The notes under the pieces were generated by a model that saw only the letters and a list, made by a program, of their open reading frames with translations, made no database searches and was not told the origin of the DNA. This document shows positions 1 through 14,900 of a stretch of DNA of 64,000 bases, in pieces (the first letter of the stretch is position 1; every line of letters starts with the position of its first letter). Both the position numbers and the translations under genes were made by a program. The stretch is from Hydractinia symbiolongicarpus. Lineage: Eukaryota; Cnidaria; Hydrozoa; Anthoathecata; Hydractiniidae. The stretch lies in the NCBI RefSeq assembly GCF_029227915.1, contig NC_079888.1, positions 16,103,001 to 16,167,000 on the forward strand. Reading direction: 5' to 3'.

Positions 1-923
1 GAACAATATCTATGTTTCGGCCAATTATTTAGTATGCGAACATTTCCACTGAGGTAATAACTTTTTAAATTATTTTTGAGTTGACAGAGCTTATACAGTA
101 CTTTTATTCACCCATAGTTTTCTATGCAATGTCAATTATTTACGTAATAGCCAGGAAAAATAATTATTCAGGTCAAAGTCAGTAAAACGAGTAGAAAAAT
201 TTATCTTTAGGAGCACGAAAGTGGCGACCACAATGTCGAAGTTAATGCCCTTTAGAACCAAAAACAAAAAAATAATTTTTTGCATATATCCAACATTTAT
301 ATCGTTTTGCGAAAGTAAATGTTAAAAATTTCGCTGCAAAGGTCTGTAACCCAAAAGTTGTAATAAAATTCTTCTTTGATTTTACAACCTTTTTGTGATG
401 TTTTTGACAACACTAAATTTTAAACGAGATCTTTCAAAAGTCTGTTCGAAACAACTGCCATGACGGAATGTGATAAAGAACGTACAATCATCCCAAGCAA
501 AAGTCAGACTTATTCAACAATATCAAACTCTTAAAGAGACTACAAAAGACTACAAATCATGGTGGTCCACAGTGACTAAAAAACCTAAAATTTGGACATG
601 AAATAATGATTTCTCATAAAATACATACTTTTTCTTTCAATGATGATATTGTCTCTGTGTCAGTTTTTGTCGAAAATGTCAACATGCTATGTTTATTTTG
701 CGACAGGGCAGATAATATGCGGCTGTTATAACCTATATTTACATAACAACTACAGAATTAGTCAAAATAAAACGGGACAGACAACGGAACACGTGACTCT
801 TTGTTTCCACCAAAGTTTCCGAGAAAATTTTAAATATGGCATCGGTTTTAAACATCGTTTACTCTTGAGTTTTGTTCCCGAAACTTCTTAAATCACGACA
901 CTCAAAAGTTAAGCTAGATTTCC

Positions 924-1000
924 CAACCTCGTTCCCAGGGCAATTTTCTCGCCGTCCGGGATTGTCAGAAAGAGAAAAATGGGCCTTGGGACGAGGTTGC
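924..1000. mobile_element. Short palindromic MITE-like element, copy 1
   Basis: The ends are inverted: the left end reads CAACCTCGTTCCCAGGG and the right end reads CCTTGGGACGAGGTTG. The interior of about 45 bp is unrelated. The same kind of end recurs at about 1963-2102, 48150-48254 and 59291-59424, so this is a dispersed family. It has no coding capacity. A non-autonomous DNA-transposon origin is an inference from the inverted ends. Confidence 0.6.
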
Positions 1001-1417
1001 TAGACTTTTCTGACATTCTTGACATTTTTTTAAGCTAAACATCCCGACGAATTCTCTCTCCTGTTAGTTGTGTCTGATAAACTAGATGATTGTTCAAGAA
1101 AAAAGAAAAGATGGAATGTACATGAAGAAAAAAAGAAACAGAGGACGAAACAATTACAAGTTGAAGATATAAACTGAAATTAAAAAAACATTGTATTAAA
1201 ATGAAATGCATATGAATTACGCAAAATTTCAAACTCCTGAACTCATCCCGACATTTCATTAAAAAAAAACAAATTTCCCTGACATTTTGCCTATATTTTT
1301 TTAAAATTCCTAGGAGAGTAAACACCATTTAATTCTCCTAAAACTTTAAAATCTGTGGCTACGACCCTAATAAAAAAAAAAGAAATACATGCTACGGATA
1401 GTGTGTTAAATTAGGGA

Positions 1418-1712
1418 ATTGTGCATATTAACTGGTTGGCTTATTGTGCGTAATAACCAGTTGGCTTATTGTGCATATCAACCACTTGGTTTATTGTGCA
1501 TATTAACCACTTGGTTTATTGTTCATATTAACCGGTTGGTTTATTGTGCTTACTAACTGGTTGGTTTGTTGTGTGTATTAACCTGTTGGTTTATTGTGCA
1601 TATTAACCGGTTGGTTTATTGTTCATATTAACCGGTTGGTATATTGTGCATATTAATCGGTTGGTTTATTGTTCATATTAACTGGTTGGTTTGTTGTGCA
1701 TATTAACCGGTT
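1418..1712. repeat. 25-bp minisatellite, about 12 copies
   Basis: Head-to-tail degenerate copies of a 25-bp unit with core TTAACCGGTTGGTTTATTGT. The TTAACCGGTT-type segment inside each unit is nearly palindromic. Units differ by a few substitutions (CCACTTGG, CTGGTTGG, CCGGTTGG). It lies outside any gene I can see. Confidence 0.85.
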
Positions 1713-1962
1713 ACAACAACAACAACTAACACTTATACATATGCCCAGGGTGTAATTTCCAATTGATCCTATTTCCCATATAGAAAAAGAAAAGGAGAGG
1801 AGCCTACGTCATTTTGAGAATATCGTGAAGGGAAAAATAAAGTGCATTTTATTTACAACGATATTAAATATGACAACTATACATCCATAGTTATTTATTT
1901 ATAAAAAAAATTAGTAAAATAAAAACATATCGACCACAATTTTTTTCTTACGCCACATTAAA

Positions 1963-2102
1963 CACCTCGTACCCAGGATATCAAAACATTGTGTGGAGGT
2001 GAATCCTTGGGCGAATTAAGCAACCTGGAAGACTCACAATTCCTGCTTCATAAAACCTACTTCATAAAACCTCTGCATATAAGAGTCATGGGTACGAGGT
2101 TG
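1963..2102. mobile_element. Short palindromic MITE-like element, copy 2
   Basis: The left end CACCTCGTACCCAGG and the right end CATGGGTACGAGGTTG are inverted relative to each other around an interior of about 110 bp. It belongs to the CCTCGTnCCCAGG-ended family also seen at 924-1000, 48150-48254 and 59291-59424. Confidence 0.5.
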
Positions 2103-3232
2103 CAAAAACAATTAAATAACATCATATAAAATAGTGCAAAATTAATCAATCAATCAATATGTTACATTTAACTAAAAATAGTTTTTATATAAATAGCAAG
2201 AACTCTAAGAGTCCCGTGAAATGTATTCCATGGCATCACCAAGCAAAAACAACAAAAAGCAAGCGAGTCAAAATAGCAAGAACAAAAATTTTAAGCGAGT
2301 CCAAAATCAAAACAATATGGCGGAAAAACTGAGAAATTTCTCTCGCTGGCATTAACCATGGACATAATGCACGTATAAAAGAACCTAGTAACTCAGGGCC
2401 AAGCCACGTAAGAAGCCACTAATCTGCAAGGCTGTCTTTAATTTCTGTTAGGAAAGTTGTCTTGAAACGTGATAAATTAAAAAAAGAGATAACAAGACAT
2501 CTGGTGACAAACGGAAGCAATTATCAATAAGAAATAATTATTATCAAAATATAGATAAGTTAAAATAATTTTATAAAACGTCTGTTTCACCATAACTTAG
2601 CGACATCTGTACAGGAAAACCACGTCCAACATTTATTACGTCATAATAGAAACCAGGTGACAGCTTAAAAATCGTTGCTGTCAAAATAGACACGTGGTTT
2701 CTACTATCTACCAAAAACACTAAGAACTATGACAAAGATTTACCTACATCAGGGAGTGTTTATAAGTTAAGTAGTACTCGGGCTAGGGTTAATATAACAA
2801 CTTCAAACCCATGTCTCTTGAATCTTAAAATGTTGCTGATTAAAAACAGTTCTTTCTATACTTTATCGATAACAAGACGTCAAAAATCTTCGACGTCGAA
2901 TAGAACGCTATTAGCTTTCTCCGACATATCTTTAAAGTCGACATCTGACGGAACTTCATTTAACAACGACGCCTGTTTCGAGCATCACACCAAACGTTTT
3001 ACGACAAACGATTTTACACTTGCGAGTCATTAAATCTAAAAAGTAAATATAGAACGTTAGAACTATGCTGTCGAAATGTCTGTTCGGACGTTACTATGAA
3101 CTTTGAAACAGCTTACACCTGGAAAAGTTAAGTACATTAAAATCTTTAATCCAACAAATCATATGAATAAACAAACAACCCAAAAAAACAATCAACAACA
3201 ACAACAAACAAACAAACAAAAATTGACCACAC

Positions 3233-5948
3233 TTACTCAGCGGTATCGTTCAGTGACATCAACGGTTTTTTCGAGCCATCTTTTTTATTGACTCTTACAG
3301 CTCGCATTTTTCCTCGTCCATCATACGAAGATTTCTTCTTTAAAATACTCACAGGCGTCTTGTCTTTTGATCTAAACACAAAAGTACACATTTCATGTCA
3401 GTGTTGCCACTTCCATATCTACAAAGATGGTAGTCCACTTATGGCGGGAAAACTTTTCTCGTCCTAGTCCTTTTTTCATAATGATAACCATTTTTACAAA
3501 AAGAATTCAGCAAAAATACTGGTTTTAGGGTGGATTTTCACTCGAGAATGGGACGGATCGGATCGAAAAATTGTGTTTTTCTAGATTCTGATTAATTGCT
3601 ATTCTAATCCAAACTGAAATTGAAAATAATTCCAACTTTTCTTACGGGGAGGAACAAAAATATTTTGTTCAAACAAAAGAATAATTAGCAGAATAACGAA
3701 TCAAATTAAATCTTCTTGTTCCATTCTGATCCGTTTTGTTCTGGAGTGGAAATCCAACCTTAATCTTAACGCGAGTTTAAGTAAAAAATGATGACAATTT
3801 ATTGCAAGATCGTTAAAAATCAGATGTTGATTTTCATGAAATCTCTTATCATATTTAGCTAAAGATACCATGTGTAAAATCTTTTGGTTTTATTTGTGAA
3901 TATGCCTTTATACTCATTCTGAAAAAAAAACACCATACAATGAAACAGAACTTCAATTGACTTACTTATCTTCACTCTCGCTTGTACTACTACCCTTCGA
4001 CGCCGTGATTTTCGGTCCAGGGCGTGTAGCAAACTTCATCCCATCTTCAGTCGTGGCCTGATCGCTTTCTGACTGTATAGCTGAAAGCTCGTAACCATTT
4101 ACTTTAGTAGGTGTGAACCCAGCCTTTTTCCATTTCAATCGATCGCCAGATGTGTCAGACTCTAAATAAAAAATTGAATGGTGGATTTATTACTTGGCGG
4201 AAAAAGGCTTCTAGCATTTTTACCAGCGAGGCGATTTTTTTTATAAAGCATGAACAATGGACCGAAACCGCTGACCTTAAAAGAATTACACATGGTCAAA
4301 CTCACCTGAAGGAGTTGAATGCATAGGACCGTCACTCGCGTAAGCTGAAATAAAGAACATACCAAAAATTAAAATACATAAAAAATATTTATAAAGAGAT
4401 AGGGTGCTGAAATGTTTAAGAAAGCGTGTAAAATTGTGGCAAGCTTACTTCTTTTAGTGATGAGTTTCTTTTGAGTAGCTTGCTTCCATTCAATTTTGCC
4501 AGGTGTGTGAACAAGTTTACCGTTCGCTGTGAAAGAATGTTCAAGCTCTGCTCCTATGAAAAGAAGTCGAATGTAACATAAAATTTGGAAATATTCTAAA
4601 AAGTAAATTCTTAGAACCAACAAAGTGACTGTGTTTGCGCTTATATAAACTAACACAAAGTTTTTATACCTAATGTTAATTGTTTCTAAGAAAATAATGT
4701 TTAAAACAAAGCTGCATCTTAGTTAAGAACATCAGATAAAACTTTAAGTGTGTAACAAGACACAATATAATGTCGTGTAGTTATAAATGAGGAAAGTAAT
4801 GTGATAAAAAATAGCGACGCAAAAATAATTTTCAACGCGAAAATACGTTCTGTATATAATTTCGTCGTGAAAAACATTCCAGCCTGAAATTTAATAAAAT
4901 AGCTTCACCTACCAGAGCTATTATCACTTGAATCAGTATCAGAATCAACCGTGGGTCTGCGACTTCTTCCCAGGCTGTCGTCATCAGATGAATCGGATGA
5001 TTCAGGGTTAGTCGTTAAGAAATCTAGAAGAGAATAAAGAAGTTAAAAATGACGGCGTCAAATCAAACTTTAGATGAGGATTACGAAGCTTTGAATGACG
5101 GCGTCAAATCAAATTTTAGATAAGGATTACGGAGCTTTGAATGACGGCGTCAAATCAAATTTTAGATAAGGATTACGGAGCTTTGAATGACGGCGTCAAA
5201 TCAAACTTTAGATAAGGATTACGGAGCTTTGAATGACGGCGTCAAGTCAAACTTTATAAGAGGATTAAAAAGCTATGAATGACGGCGTCAAATCAAATTT
5301 TAGATAAGGATTACGAAGCTTTGAATGACGACGTCAAATCAAACTTTAGAACTTATGACTAAACTAACGAACAACAGTTCTTGAGATGAATGAGTAAAGA
5401 ATGAATCAATTTAAGTAATTATTATGAAATATATTGAAAAACATGTCCTTACCCGTAGTGTCTGATCCTGCCATTCGTATTCTGGCTCGCCTTTTTCCAT
5501 CTGTATCGCTGCTATCTGTGGTGGAGGACGTAGGAAGGTGGAACGCTTGCAACATTGGACGGTATTTTTCACGAAGCAAATTCTGCCGATCTTTACTAGT
5601 TCCAGCACCAGCTCGCTATAAATAAAAAGATAGGAAAATTTTACAGAACATAATCACATTTCTTAATAGCACTCAGGCGAGTACTGGTTATTTAGTCGCA
5701 TCTTTCTACACACAACAACACAAATAACAACACTTTCTGTCGTCATAGTAACCATGGTTGTTATGATAATTAAGAGGATCATACGTTACACGTCGAATTG
5801 GCAACCAACGCAAATTCAATTCTTTATAGAAACAATAATCCTAATGATAGGAAATCCTACTAACCTGTCTTCTTCGAGAGGGTTTTATACCGTACGTTTT
5901 ATCGCCGGTCTTCCATCGAATGTAAGCGTTCTTTGCTTCTCTGCGAAC
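3233..5948 (-). CDS. CELSR: CELSR cytoplasmic tail
   Basis: Seven small exons encode an intracellular tail of about 280 residues, rich in serine, acid and basic clusters (SSTTDSSDTDGKRRAR, SSDSSDDDS, VDSDTDSSDNSS). These acidic serine runs look like casein-kinase-type phosphorylation targets, which is an inference from composition. No PDZ-binding C-terminus is apparent: it ends LMSLNDTAE. I recognise no similarity to vertebrate CELSR tails, as expected for the least conserved part of this family. The stop codon is TAA at 3235-3233. Confidence 0.87.
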
Positions 5949-8900
5949 CTGCGAGTATTGGTAGCAATACATAAAAAATTATTAACTCAGAAATTTTGCC
6001 TGGACATTTTTAAAAAAAAAATATTATATAAGCAACACTCAAGACTCAAAAACAACAACAAAAAAACTTGTTAACAGCCAGCCTAGTAAGAAGTAAGTTA
6101 GTAAGAAAAGTGGGCATCCATAAAACATGTACGCACAAAATTGCTTATTTCCCCTTAGTCCCCTTTCCCCTACGTGCGTACGTAAGGAGGGTGGGGGAGA
6201 GCTCCCAAAACAAACAATAGGGATTACAAAAATAGCAAAAATTTTGAGAGACTTTCTTGTTAAACACGTGAATTTGATCTTTCGAAAAATCAGCAACAAA
6301 TTAAACAACATTGAGTCTGTAAATTACAAGAAAGTAAGCAACATTAAGTCTGCTTAAAACAAAAGCCTGTATTGAGGTGGTTTTTAAATCAGTTTGTACA
6401 CACAAGTTCCTAAAATCAATTTGTTAATATTTGCATTGTTTTATTCCCATATTACCTTATTAGGTAAATGAACAGAACCAATCAAATTACAGTCTTACCG
6501 TTCTGTTAAAGACGACATAGAAAAGCAGCAGATACAACGCTTCCAGTACGCACAGACCAGGAAACAAATAAACAAATAAGTCTTCATCGTAGCCAACGGT
6601 AACAAGTGCAGAAACAACAGTGGCGCCGAGCAATGACAAAAAGATCACAGATATCGCCAACCGATATCGTATGATAGCCACCTTTACTTGTTTTTTCTTA
6701 CTCGACTGCTTGTTGCAGCTTGCAAGAGTGGCGACAAACACAACGATGATATTGGTGGCTACGATGGCGAGGATGGGTGCTAAGTAGACCCACATCATTT
6801 CATTGTAACCTTGAATGGAAATCCAGCAACTATGAAGAAAAAATAAACTTGACGACTCAACGAAAAGGAAGAAAAGTATATGTTTAAACAAATCGCATGT
6901 GCTTTATATAGCAGGACTAACATAATTAATTTAAGTGAAAAACTATATTCGTACACTGTATTGTATTAATTCGCGAGCTAATTTGTTTCTTTTGACTGTA
7001 CATTTTAACAACAAAAAACAGTTACTTACAATTCCTTGTTCCCATACCCTTCTGGTTTCAAGCCTGCGGTCACACCTACTACCATTAAGGGAGCGCCATA
7101 TCCAATAAAATAATAAAACATCATTTGGCCATAGTTAATATCACGTGGCTCCAATATCATTCGATACATGTGTAGAGCTTCTACGAAAAGCCACGAGAAC
7201 GTACACGTGATCAAGTAATGTAAACTAATCGAGATCAAACGGCAGTAATTCTAAAACAAGAAACAGATTTGTAATGCTATTTGAATTTACGACGTTGTAA
7301 TTGAGAAAACTAAATAAATAAAAGAATAAATAAATGAATGAATAAATAAATGATTGAATGAATGAAAGAATGAATAAATGAATAAATGAATAAATGAATA
7401 AATGAATAAATGAATAAATGAATAAATGAATAAATGAATAAATGAATAAATGAATAAATGAATAAATGAATAAATGAATAAATGAATGATTGAATGAATG
7501 AAAGAATGAATGATTGAATGAATAAATGAATAAATGAATAAATAAATAAATGAATAAATGAATGATTGAATGAATGAAAGAATGAATGATTGAATGAATG
7601 AATAAATGAATAAATGAATAAATGAATAAATGAATAAATGAATAAATGAATAAATGAATAAATGAATAAATGAATAAATGAATAAATGAATAAATGAATA
7701 AATGAATAAATGTATAAATGAATGATTGAATGAATGAAAGAATGAATGATTGAATGAATGAATAAATGAATAAATGAATAAATGAATAAATGAATAAATG
7801 AATAAATGAATAAATGAATAAATGAATAAATGTATAAATGAATGATTGAATGAATGAAAGATTGAATGATTGAATAAATGAATAAATGAATAAATGAATA
7901 AATGAATAAATGAATAAATGAATAAATGAATAAATGAATAAATGAATAAATGAATAAATGAATAAATGAATAAATAAATAAATGAATAAATGAATGATTG
8001 AATGAATGAAAGAATGAATGATTGAATGAATGAATGAAAGAATGAATGAATGATTGAATGATTGAATGAATGAATGAATGAATGAATGAATGAATGAATG
8101 AATGAATGAATAAATGAATAAATGAATAAATAAATAAATGAATAAATGAATAAATGAATAAATAAATAAATAAATAAATGAATAAATGAATAAATGAATG
8201 ATTGAATGAATGAAAGAATTAATGATTGAATGAATGAAAGAATGAATAAATGAATAAATGAATAAATAAATAAATGAATAAATGAATGATTGAATGAATG
8301 AAAGAATGAATGATTGAATGAATGAAAGAATGAATAAATGAATAAATGAATAAATGAATAAATGAATAAATGAATAAATGAATGAATGAATAAATGAATA
8401 AATGAATGAATGAATGAATGAATGAATGAATAAATTACCAACCTCGCCTAACTCTGGTCTGTTTACCAGCAAGATAAATATTACCCATGACATAAAAGCC
8501 ATTATTACAAGATTTCTGTGAATAGAATTAGCGTTGGATTTTAATTGCCTGAAAGAAAGAAAGAACTACTTTGACCAAACAGCATCACTAGAAATGCAAA
8601 CAATTCACAGTATGTAAATCAGCGGCAAAACATGAATTAAAAAGTTTTAGAACAAATAGCTAAACAATCATAACCACAGCAATGAAAGTATGTAGTAAAA
8701 TGAAAGGAGGAGGGTGAAGGGGGAGGGTAGTTGTTAGAACTCACCTTAAGCACATGTACACCAAAAACACGATGAAAATAAGCGCAACAGAAACAAAGAC
8801 ACCAATGTAGGTAAGCCAAATAGGCTGGTACACACGCGGCATGATTTCCTAAAATATATAATTGAAGATTAAAAACTCAAAGAAACACAAAAAACGCGAT

Positions 8901-11900
8901 TTTGTGAATTTATTTAATTTCCTAAGATCAAATTCGTTACTTTCATCACAGATTTTTATAGTTTTTAGTTCTTTTTTTTATTATCATTATTTTTAATGGA
9001 GAAACTTTCGTTCAAGTCGTTATTCGAGACTAAAATATTCCCGCCCTCACAGGGAGTTGTTTACAACAGGGCTGATCACTGTGCACATGCGCAAAATCGT
9101 GTGTGCATGCGCAGTAGGTTTCACTTTATAGGTTCAGGCAAATCTTCTTAACATAAACATTTTAAAGGCGAAATGAGATTTTATTTCTGACAATTTGACC
9201 GAAATGAAATCAAGCTTGAAAGGAGTTGAAAAACGTTGTCTGTGACGGCTGAACAGAACTACCCCCTTCCTTTGTCCACATTTTGGCCGAGGTGAAAATA
9301 TGACAAATTTGTATTTTGAAGAATAGACTTAAGACATGTAGATAAAGGTTCCTCAGCGAGAGTGAAAATATCTAATCAGCAAACAACTTCACTACTCACT
9401 GTGTATCTTATACCGATCAAAGCAAACGACGTAAGATGGTCACACCGACATGTGACGTCTGTCGTGTTGTCAACCAGCGTCACACAACCACTTCGACTCC
9501 AACCCCCTGATATTGTGTTGCTAAAAAAAATTAGAAAACAGTTTGTAGATTTCGTGAAAGAGTTTCAAGTAAAATACAGGGTTGGTGCAAGGAATTTTGA
9601 TCGTGATTTTTTATGTGACAGGTTTTCTTTTTCCCTTGGAGATAATTTTATCTGAAAACAAAACAAATTAGACTAGACATCACAAAAATGGCCATTAGTA
9701 CAGGGCAACCACAAAATTTTAAATTTCACAAGGAGTTTTAAGGTTGAAATTTATCAAAAAAGCCGAAAAAAATTGTATAAAAAACAAATTCATATTTTTA
9801 GGAGGAAATGAACCAAGCCTATGTATCGTTTTTCAAGAAGAAACTAATTGGAATGAAAAAAATGCATGACAGGGTGAACAACTTCAGGAAATTTTAGGTT
9901 ATTTAGATTTTAGGGTGTGTGACCACACTGTACTAGAGTCAAATGTTATTCTAAAATCAGCTGCAATACTTTCTCTGTGTGTATTTGACATAAGCCCTTA
10001 CCTGAGAGAGTAATTCCAGAAGACACAAGTGAATGAAACATCGGATGTGTTCGACTGAAATGAGAAATTATTAAAAAGTAAGCAAGGCCCTAGAAGTATT
10101 TATTAAATGATAAGAATGTATAGTAACTGAAAACGAGGCTACTATAAGTGGGAATATGGGTAGGCACAATATTCATGTTGTCCAAGCGACACAAGCATTG
10201 CAAATCATACAAGCAACACGATATTAGCAGTGGTAAGAAGGGGTTGAAATAAGTTCTAGAAAAACATGGAGTTGAGAATATAAGAACGAAAAGTTGCCCT
10301 CCACCTCAGAGCTTTTACAGGACATTTTCGTAGTATTTTGCAGGATGAGAAAACAAGACAAATTTATGGAAAAGTCAATTCAAAATCGAATTGAAAAAAA
10401 TTGTGTGGGGTTCGCAAAAAAATACGCGAAAAATTAGGGGTAATTATTATATCAGAAAAAAATTCCTAAAAAAACAAACTAACATTTATATTCTTGTATA
10501 TGATGGTGATCTCGTTGCCTTCAGAAATTTTATCAACACCTGGTACAGTGAGTGTGAAAACATCCGAATACACATCAATATCATACGCTCTCCCTTTTTG
10601 CCTGTAAACAAATATTATAGATAAACAGAATTTCATATCAATATTCACCAATGACAGCTTGACTTCAACTTTTATTTAAAAAAAAAATAGCGACAAAAAA
10701 CGCAAATTTAAATTGGATTTTACTCTCAATAAAAACCTTTTAAAAGTAAAATTTAAGCAAAAAATTTTTTTATATAATTAAAACAATAAAATTGTCCTGA
10801 ACTACGATTCTTAATTACCTCACAACGAACGAACGAACGAACGAACGAACGAACGAACGAACGAACGAACGAACGAACGAACGAACGAACGAACGAACGA
10901 ACGAACGAACGAACGAACGAACGAACGAACGAACGAACGAACGAACGAACGAACGAACGAACGAACGAACGAACGAAGAAACGCTAAGAACCAAACAGAA
11001 TGAAGATTTTTTTATGAATAAAAAACACGTCAAAAGAAATAACTAAAATCCCAACAATTAAAAAAAGATAAGAAAAAGTCTTTCCACACAACACTGCATA
11101 GTTAACTTCGCAAACTGACAATATTTATAAACAAACCTACTTCTAACCTGTGCACTTCGTAAAATCATAATCTCCTGAACTAATTACTCTGACTTCCTGC
11201 ATCTTTAAATGCTCTGGATTTAAATTACACGCTAAAGAAAACATAGAATAGAACTTGTATGAACTCCATGGAATACAAATCAGATTTGTAACTTATCCAG
11301 CAACACTATTAACAGTTGTCTTCAGATATATATAACCAACGTTTTGTTGACTAGCTAAGTTCATTAGTTGATAATTAAAAGGAGTTAATTAATCAGCAAT
11401 CTCGCAGGGGATTTCTTTTTTTTATTTGTTTGTCTCCAACGTCTCGCCAAGTAGACTCTTTTTAGAAGATAAAAAAAATGGATTAATTTTTTATGAAAAC
11501 AAGTTTGTGCCGTCTCTGTCAATACATCCTGCTGTTACATTTATTACCAATAAACCAATAGTGATCTTTGAGTGTGCATCTGGTCGTTTGACATATTTTC
11601 TTCTTTCTACAACTTAGCACAAAAGTAAATTGTTAACATTCATCCAACTGAACGTTTCAATTTCTGCAGAATGCTAATTCAATTTCTGTCTGTCTGTCCT
11701 ATAATTTCTTTACTTAACTACTCTAAAACTGCTACATTCCAAGTCAACACTGTGAAGAAAAAATTGAACGTATCTTTTAGAAACTTCTCAAGAGAAACTG
11801 GAAGTTGGCTTTGTTAACAGACTAATGTATTACCATCCTAACTGATTGAATCCGCATTAAAAGATACGTATGATATGGGGTTAGGAAACATGGCAAACTA

Positions 11901-14900
11901 CAGACTACTTGAGCATCAAAAGTCTACCTAATCTTCAGCTAGCATTATCATAATAAAAAATGAAATGAAACGATAGATCTCTTGTTTTTTATCAGACAAA
12001 GCAGGATGTCTCCGACACTCCCATTAAACTTGGTATTTTTTCTGTGTTTCTTCCTAAATCTTAGAAATTATGAAATCCTTTTTTGGTAGTTATGTGAAAT
12101 TTTAGGTTTTTTATTAATCTGACAAACACCATGCAAATGTTAGTTTTGTGTATGTATACACATATGAAGCAATCCACACACATACCTGTCTGTGATGTCA
12201 TACTGTGCTGGTAACAGTTGGCCAAGAGTTTTGTAGATAACCATACCGATACTGATTTGACCAGCCAATACTTAAATGAAAAAAAAGAATAAAAAATAAT
12301 AAATAAAAAGACACAGACATAAGAAAGTTACTGCTTGAACTCATATTTACCGTTTACGTTGTCTTCAAATAATTCCTTATTTAAAAGAATCTCCACTGTT
12401 TGGGTGCTCCACACCGAATGCTTCCCACTCCATTGCAATTGCTCTCGAGGAAACACGTAACTGTCAGCATCTTCATTAACGTTGATTGGCTGAATCTCCA
12501 GGTCTGAAAGTATAATTTATATTTATAAAACAACATGCGAAAAAAGAGTAAAATTGTCACAAAGTTAAAGGTATCTCAGTTTTAATTTTCACATAGTTAA
12601 ATTCATCAAGATATGGAATAATTTAAATCAGTTCTCAACACAAAAACTTCACTGCTTCAAAATGAGTGCTAACATGATTCATAAGGGACAATCCAGCAAA
12701 ATTATAAACTCACATATATTCTTTGCTGCATAACTGTATGGCATCAATGTTGTCACTGTTGATCTTCTATAACGCCTTCGTTTTACAAAAGCTAAATTTG
12801 TTGCGAGAATGTTAAGAAATTTCTCCATTTCTTTCATTAAACCAGCTGTACCAGCATATTTCTAAAAAACAAACAAAAAAAACCAACAAATCATTAACCA
12901 CATTCTTTAAAAAACCTTTTTGTTGTTGGTATAATTAACTATCGTCCAAGCATTATTTTTGATAACAAAATTCTGATTCTGATTAAAGAAGTTGACTTGT
13001 TATTCCCACTGTGTTTGTAGGTTAAAAAAAATTTTGTCCTGACTCTGCAAAAAGGAAAATTCGAAGAGCACTCATTTTAACGAGAGAACTGCGAATATAG
13101 TCGAAAGACCAAGTACCACAACTGCTTGATCTAGTACTCAAAATACTTCACTAACCTTTTGTATCATATCCCAGAATTCTTTCACAGACGGTTTAAACAA
13201 AGCACTCGCAGAATACACAATATTCTAAACAAAAAATTTAGTTTAAATAAGTACAGAGCAACAAACATTTTAATGGCATTTTCAAAATCAGACAATATAT
13301 AGTACTACTTACAGAAACGAAGAACTTGTCATCTGAAGAAACAAGATTCTCGCCAGTGTGATTCCCTTCATAGGCGATAAGCATTTCCAAAGCTTTATAA
13401 CCAACTTCAACATCTTTACCATACAACCGTCTGGATGATTGAATGGCATATTGCAGTCGGTCTGCAAGTTCGCGGGCAACAACTTGACTTAAAATTTGGA
13501 TTTTCTTTATAGATTGTTTTATCTAAAAAGCAATAAAGCTTGGTGAGAGCGAGATATATGCTCACTAATGATTCAAGTGATCTCAAATAAGAATCTTACG
13601 TTATAAAGATCAACTGAAGTACATCCAAAGAGATTCGGAGGGGACCAACTTTTTCGTACATGACAATATCTGGTAGCGTTACCAAATGCGCCAGTAGGAC
13701 ATCTTGTTATTTGAGTTGCACCGGGTGGTACACGTAACCACCATATACCTTCAGTGTATGTCCGTGGACATGATGTGTTGATTTCTAAGATGTTATTCGC
13801 AATATTTATCAACACAACTAATTTTAAACTTTATTAAAGAAACGAACAAACGAACTAAGGGCATTGCTTGTGTTTAGAACAGCTCAACAACTTACCATTG
13901 CACTGGCTAGTTAATTCTTCCCATGCACCAGGACATCGATCACATTTACGACCAATCACCCCGTCTTTACATGGACACTGTCCAGTGTGTTTATCACAAG
14001 TTAAACTTTTCGAGCCCTCGATCAAGCACCCGCAATCCATACAAGTATTGTGGCTGTTGTAAAACGTATCCTTAAAGAGAGAATTTTTAGATATAGGTCT
14101 ATAACAACCGTATTCATCAAATTTGACAATTTCTACAAAATGTATTAAGCTACTCATCACGAACCTTGCAAAAACATTTGCCAGGAAACGAGTTCTTTTC
14201 GGATTTTCCATATTTATCACAGACTGGATCGAAATTCTCAGATGTTATACACGTACAGGTACCACATCCCAAGCCTTTATTGTATTGCCCATCCTTGCAC
14301 TCTGAAGAAATGCTAGTTTCGCAATGTTCTCCTTAATAATATAAAAAAGAGCATGCAGTATTATAGAGATGATAATACATGTCTACTAAAAAATTTTTAA
14401 GTCAAAGACCTACCTGTATAGTTTGCCAAACAATTACATTTAAACCCCGACAAAGAGACATTATCATTAACACATTTTCCATCATTTTGACATGGATTTT
14501 TTATGCAAACATCAATACATTGTGGACCTTTATATCCACTGTTGCATTCGCATTCTGTCACACCATACACGACCCTGCATTTACCATGTTTCTTGCAATC
14601 GACAGGACAAGCATCTTCCTTCTCTTTACAGCCAAGTTGAACATTTTTGTTGTTTGTTGTTATCATTGAAATTGCAGTGCCACCATAAGTTAGTCCTACA
14701 AATAAACACGGTAACAACAAAGGAATCAAAAAATCAATCTATATGAAACCAGTTAATTACCTTGAAAATCCACCCATTTAAAAAATAATTACAGGAATTA
14801 ATAAGTCAAACTATAAGTAGTGTACACTTGCAAAACAAGAATAGACAGAAGGCTTTGAGAGAAAGTCCTGACCTTTTAAACAACCAACAAACGACTTCTC

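Larger units (their letters stand above)
1..3232. other. Non-coding flank downstream of the CELSR gene
   Basis: I see no convincing coding exon on either strand here. The short open frames have low-complexity AT-rich composition and no recognisable motif. The stretch holds a 25-bp minisatellite and two palindromic repeat copies, listed separately. The part nearest 3232 should contain the CELSR 3' UTR, but I could not fix a polyadenylation site. Other material is AT-rich sequence with short poly-A and poly-T runs. Confidence 0.6.

Noticed and set aside
7225-8502. Two overlapping minus-strand open frames of about 400 codons made of Phe-Ile-His-Ser/Tyr repeats
   Set aside because: They are translations of a stop-free tetranucleotide array inside a CELSR intron. 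Only the first 35 or so codons near 8548-8443 are real, as the TM2 exon.
10815-11033. Minus-strand open frame of repeated Ser-Phe-Val-Arg
   Set aside because: It is the CGAA array in a CELSR intron, with no splice-compatible link to flanking exons.
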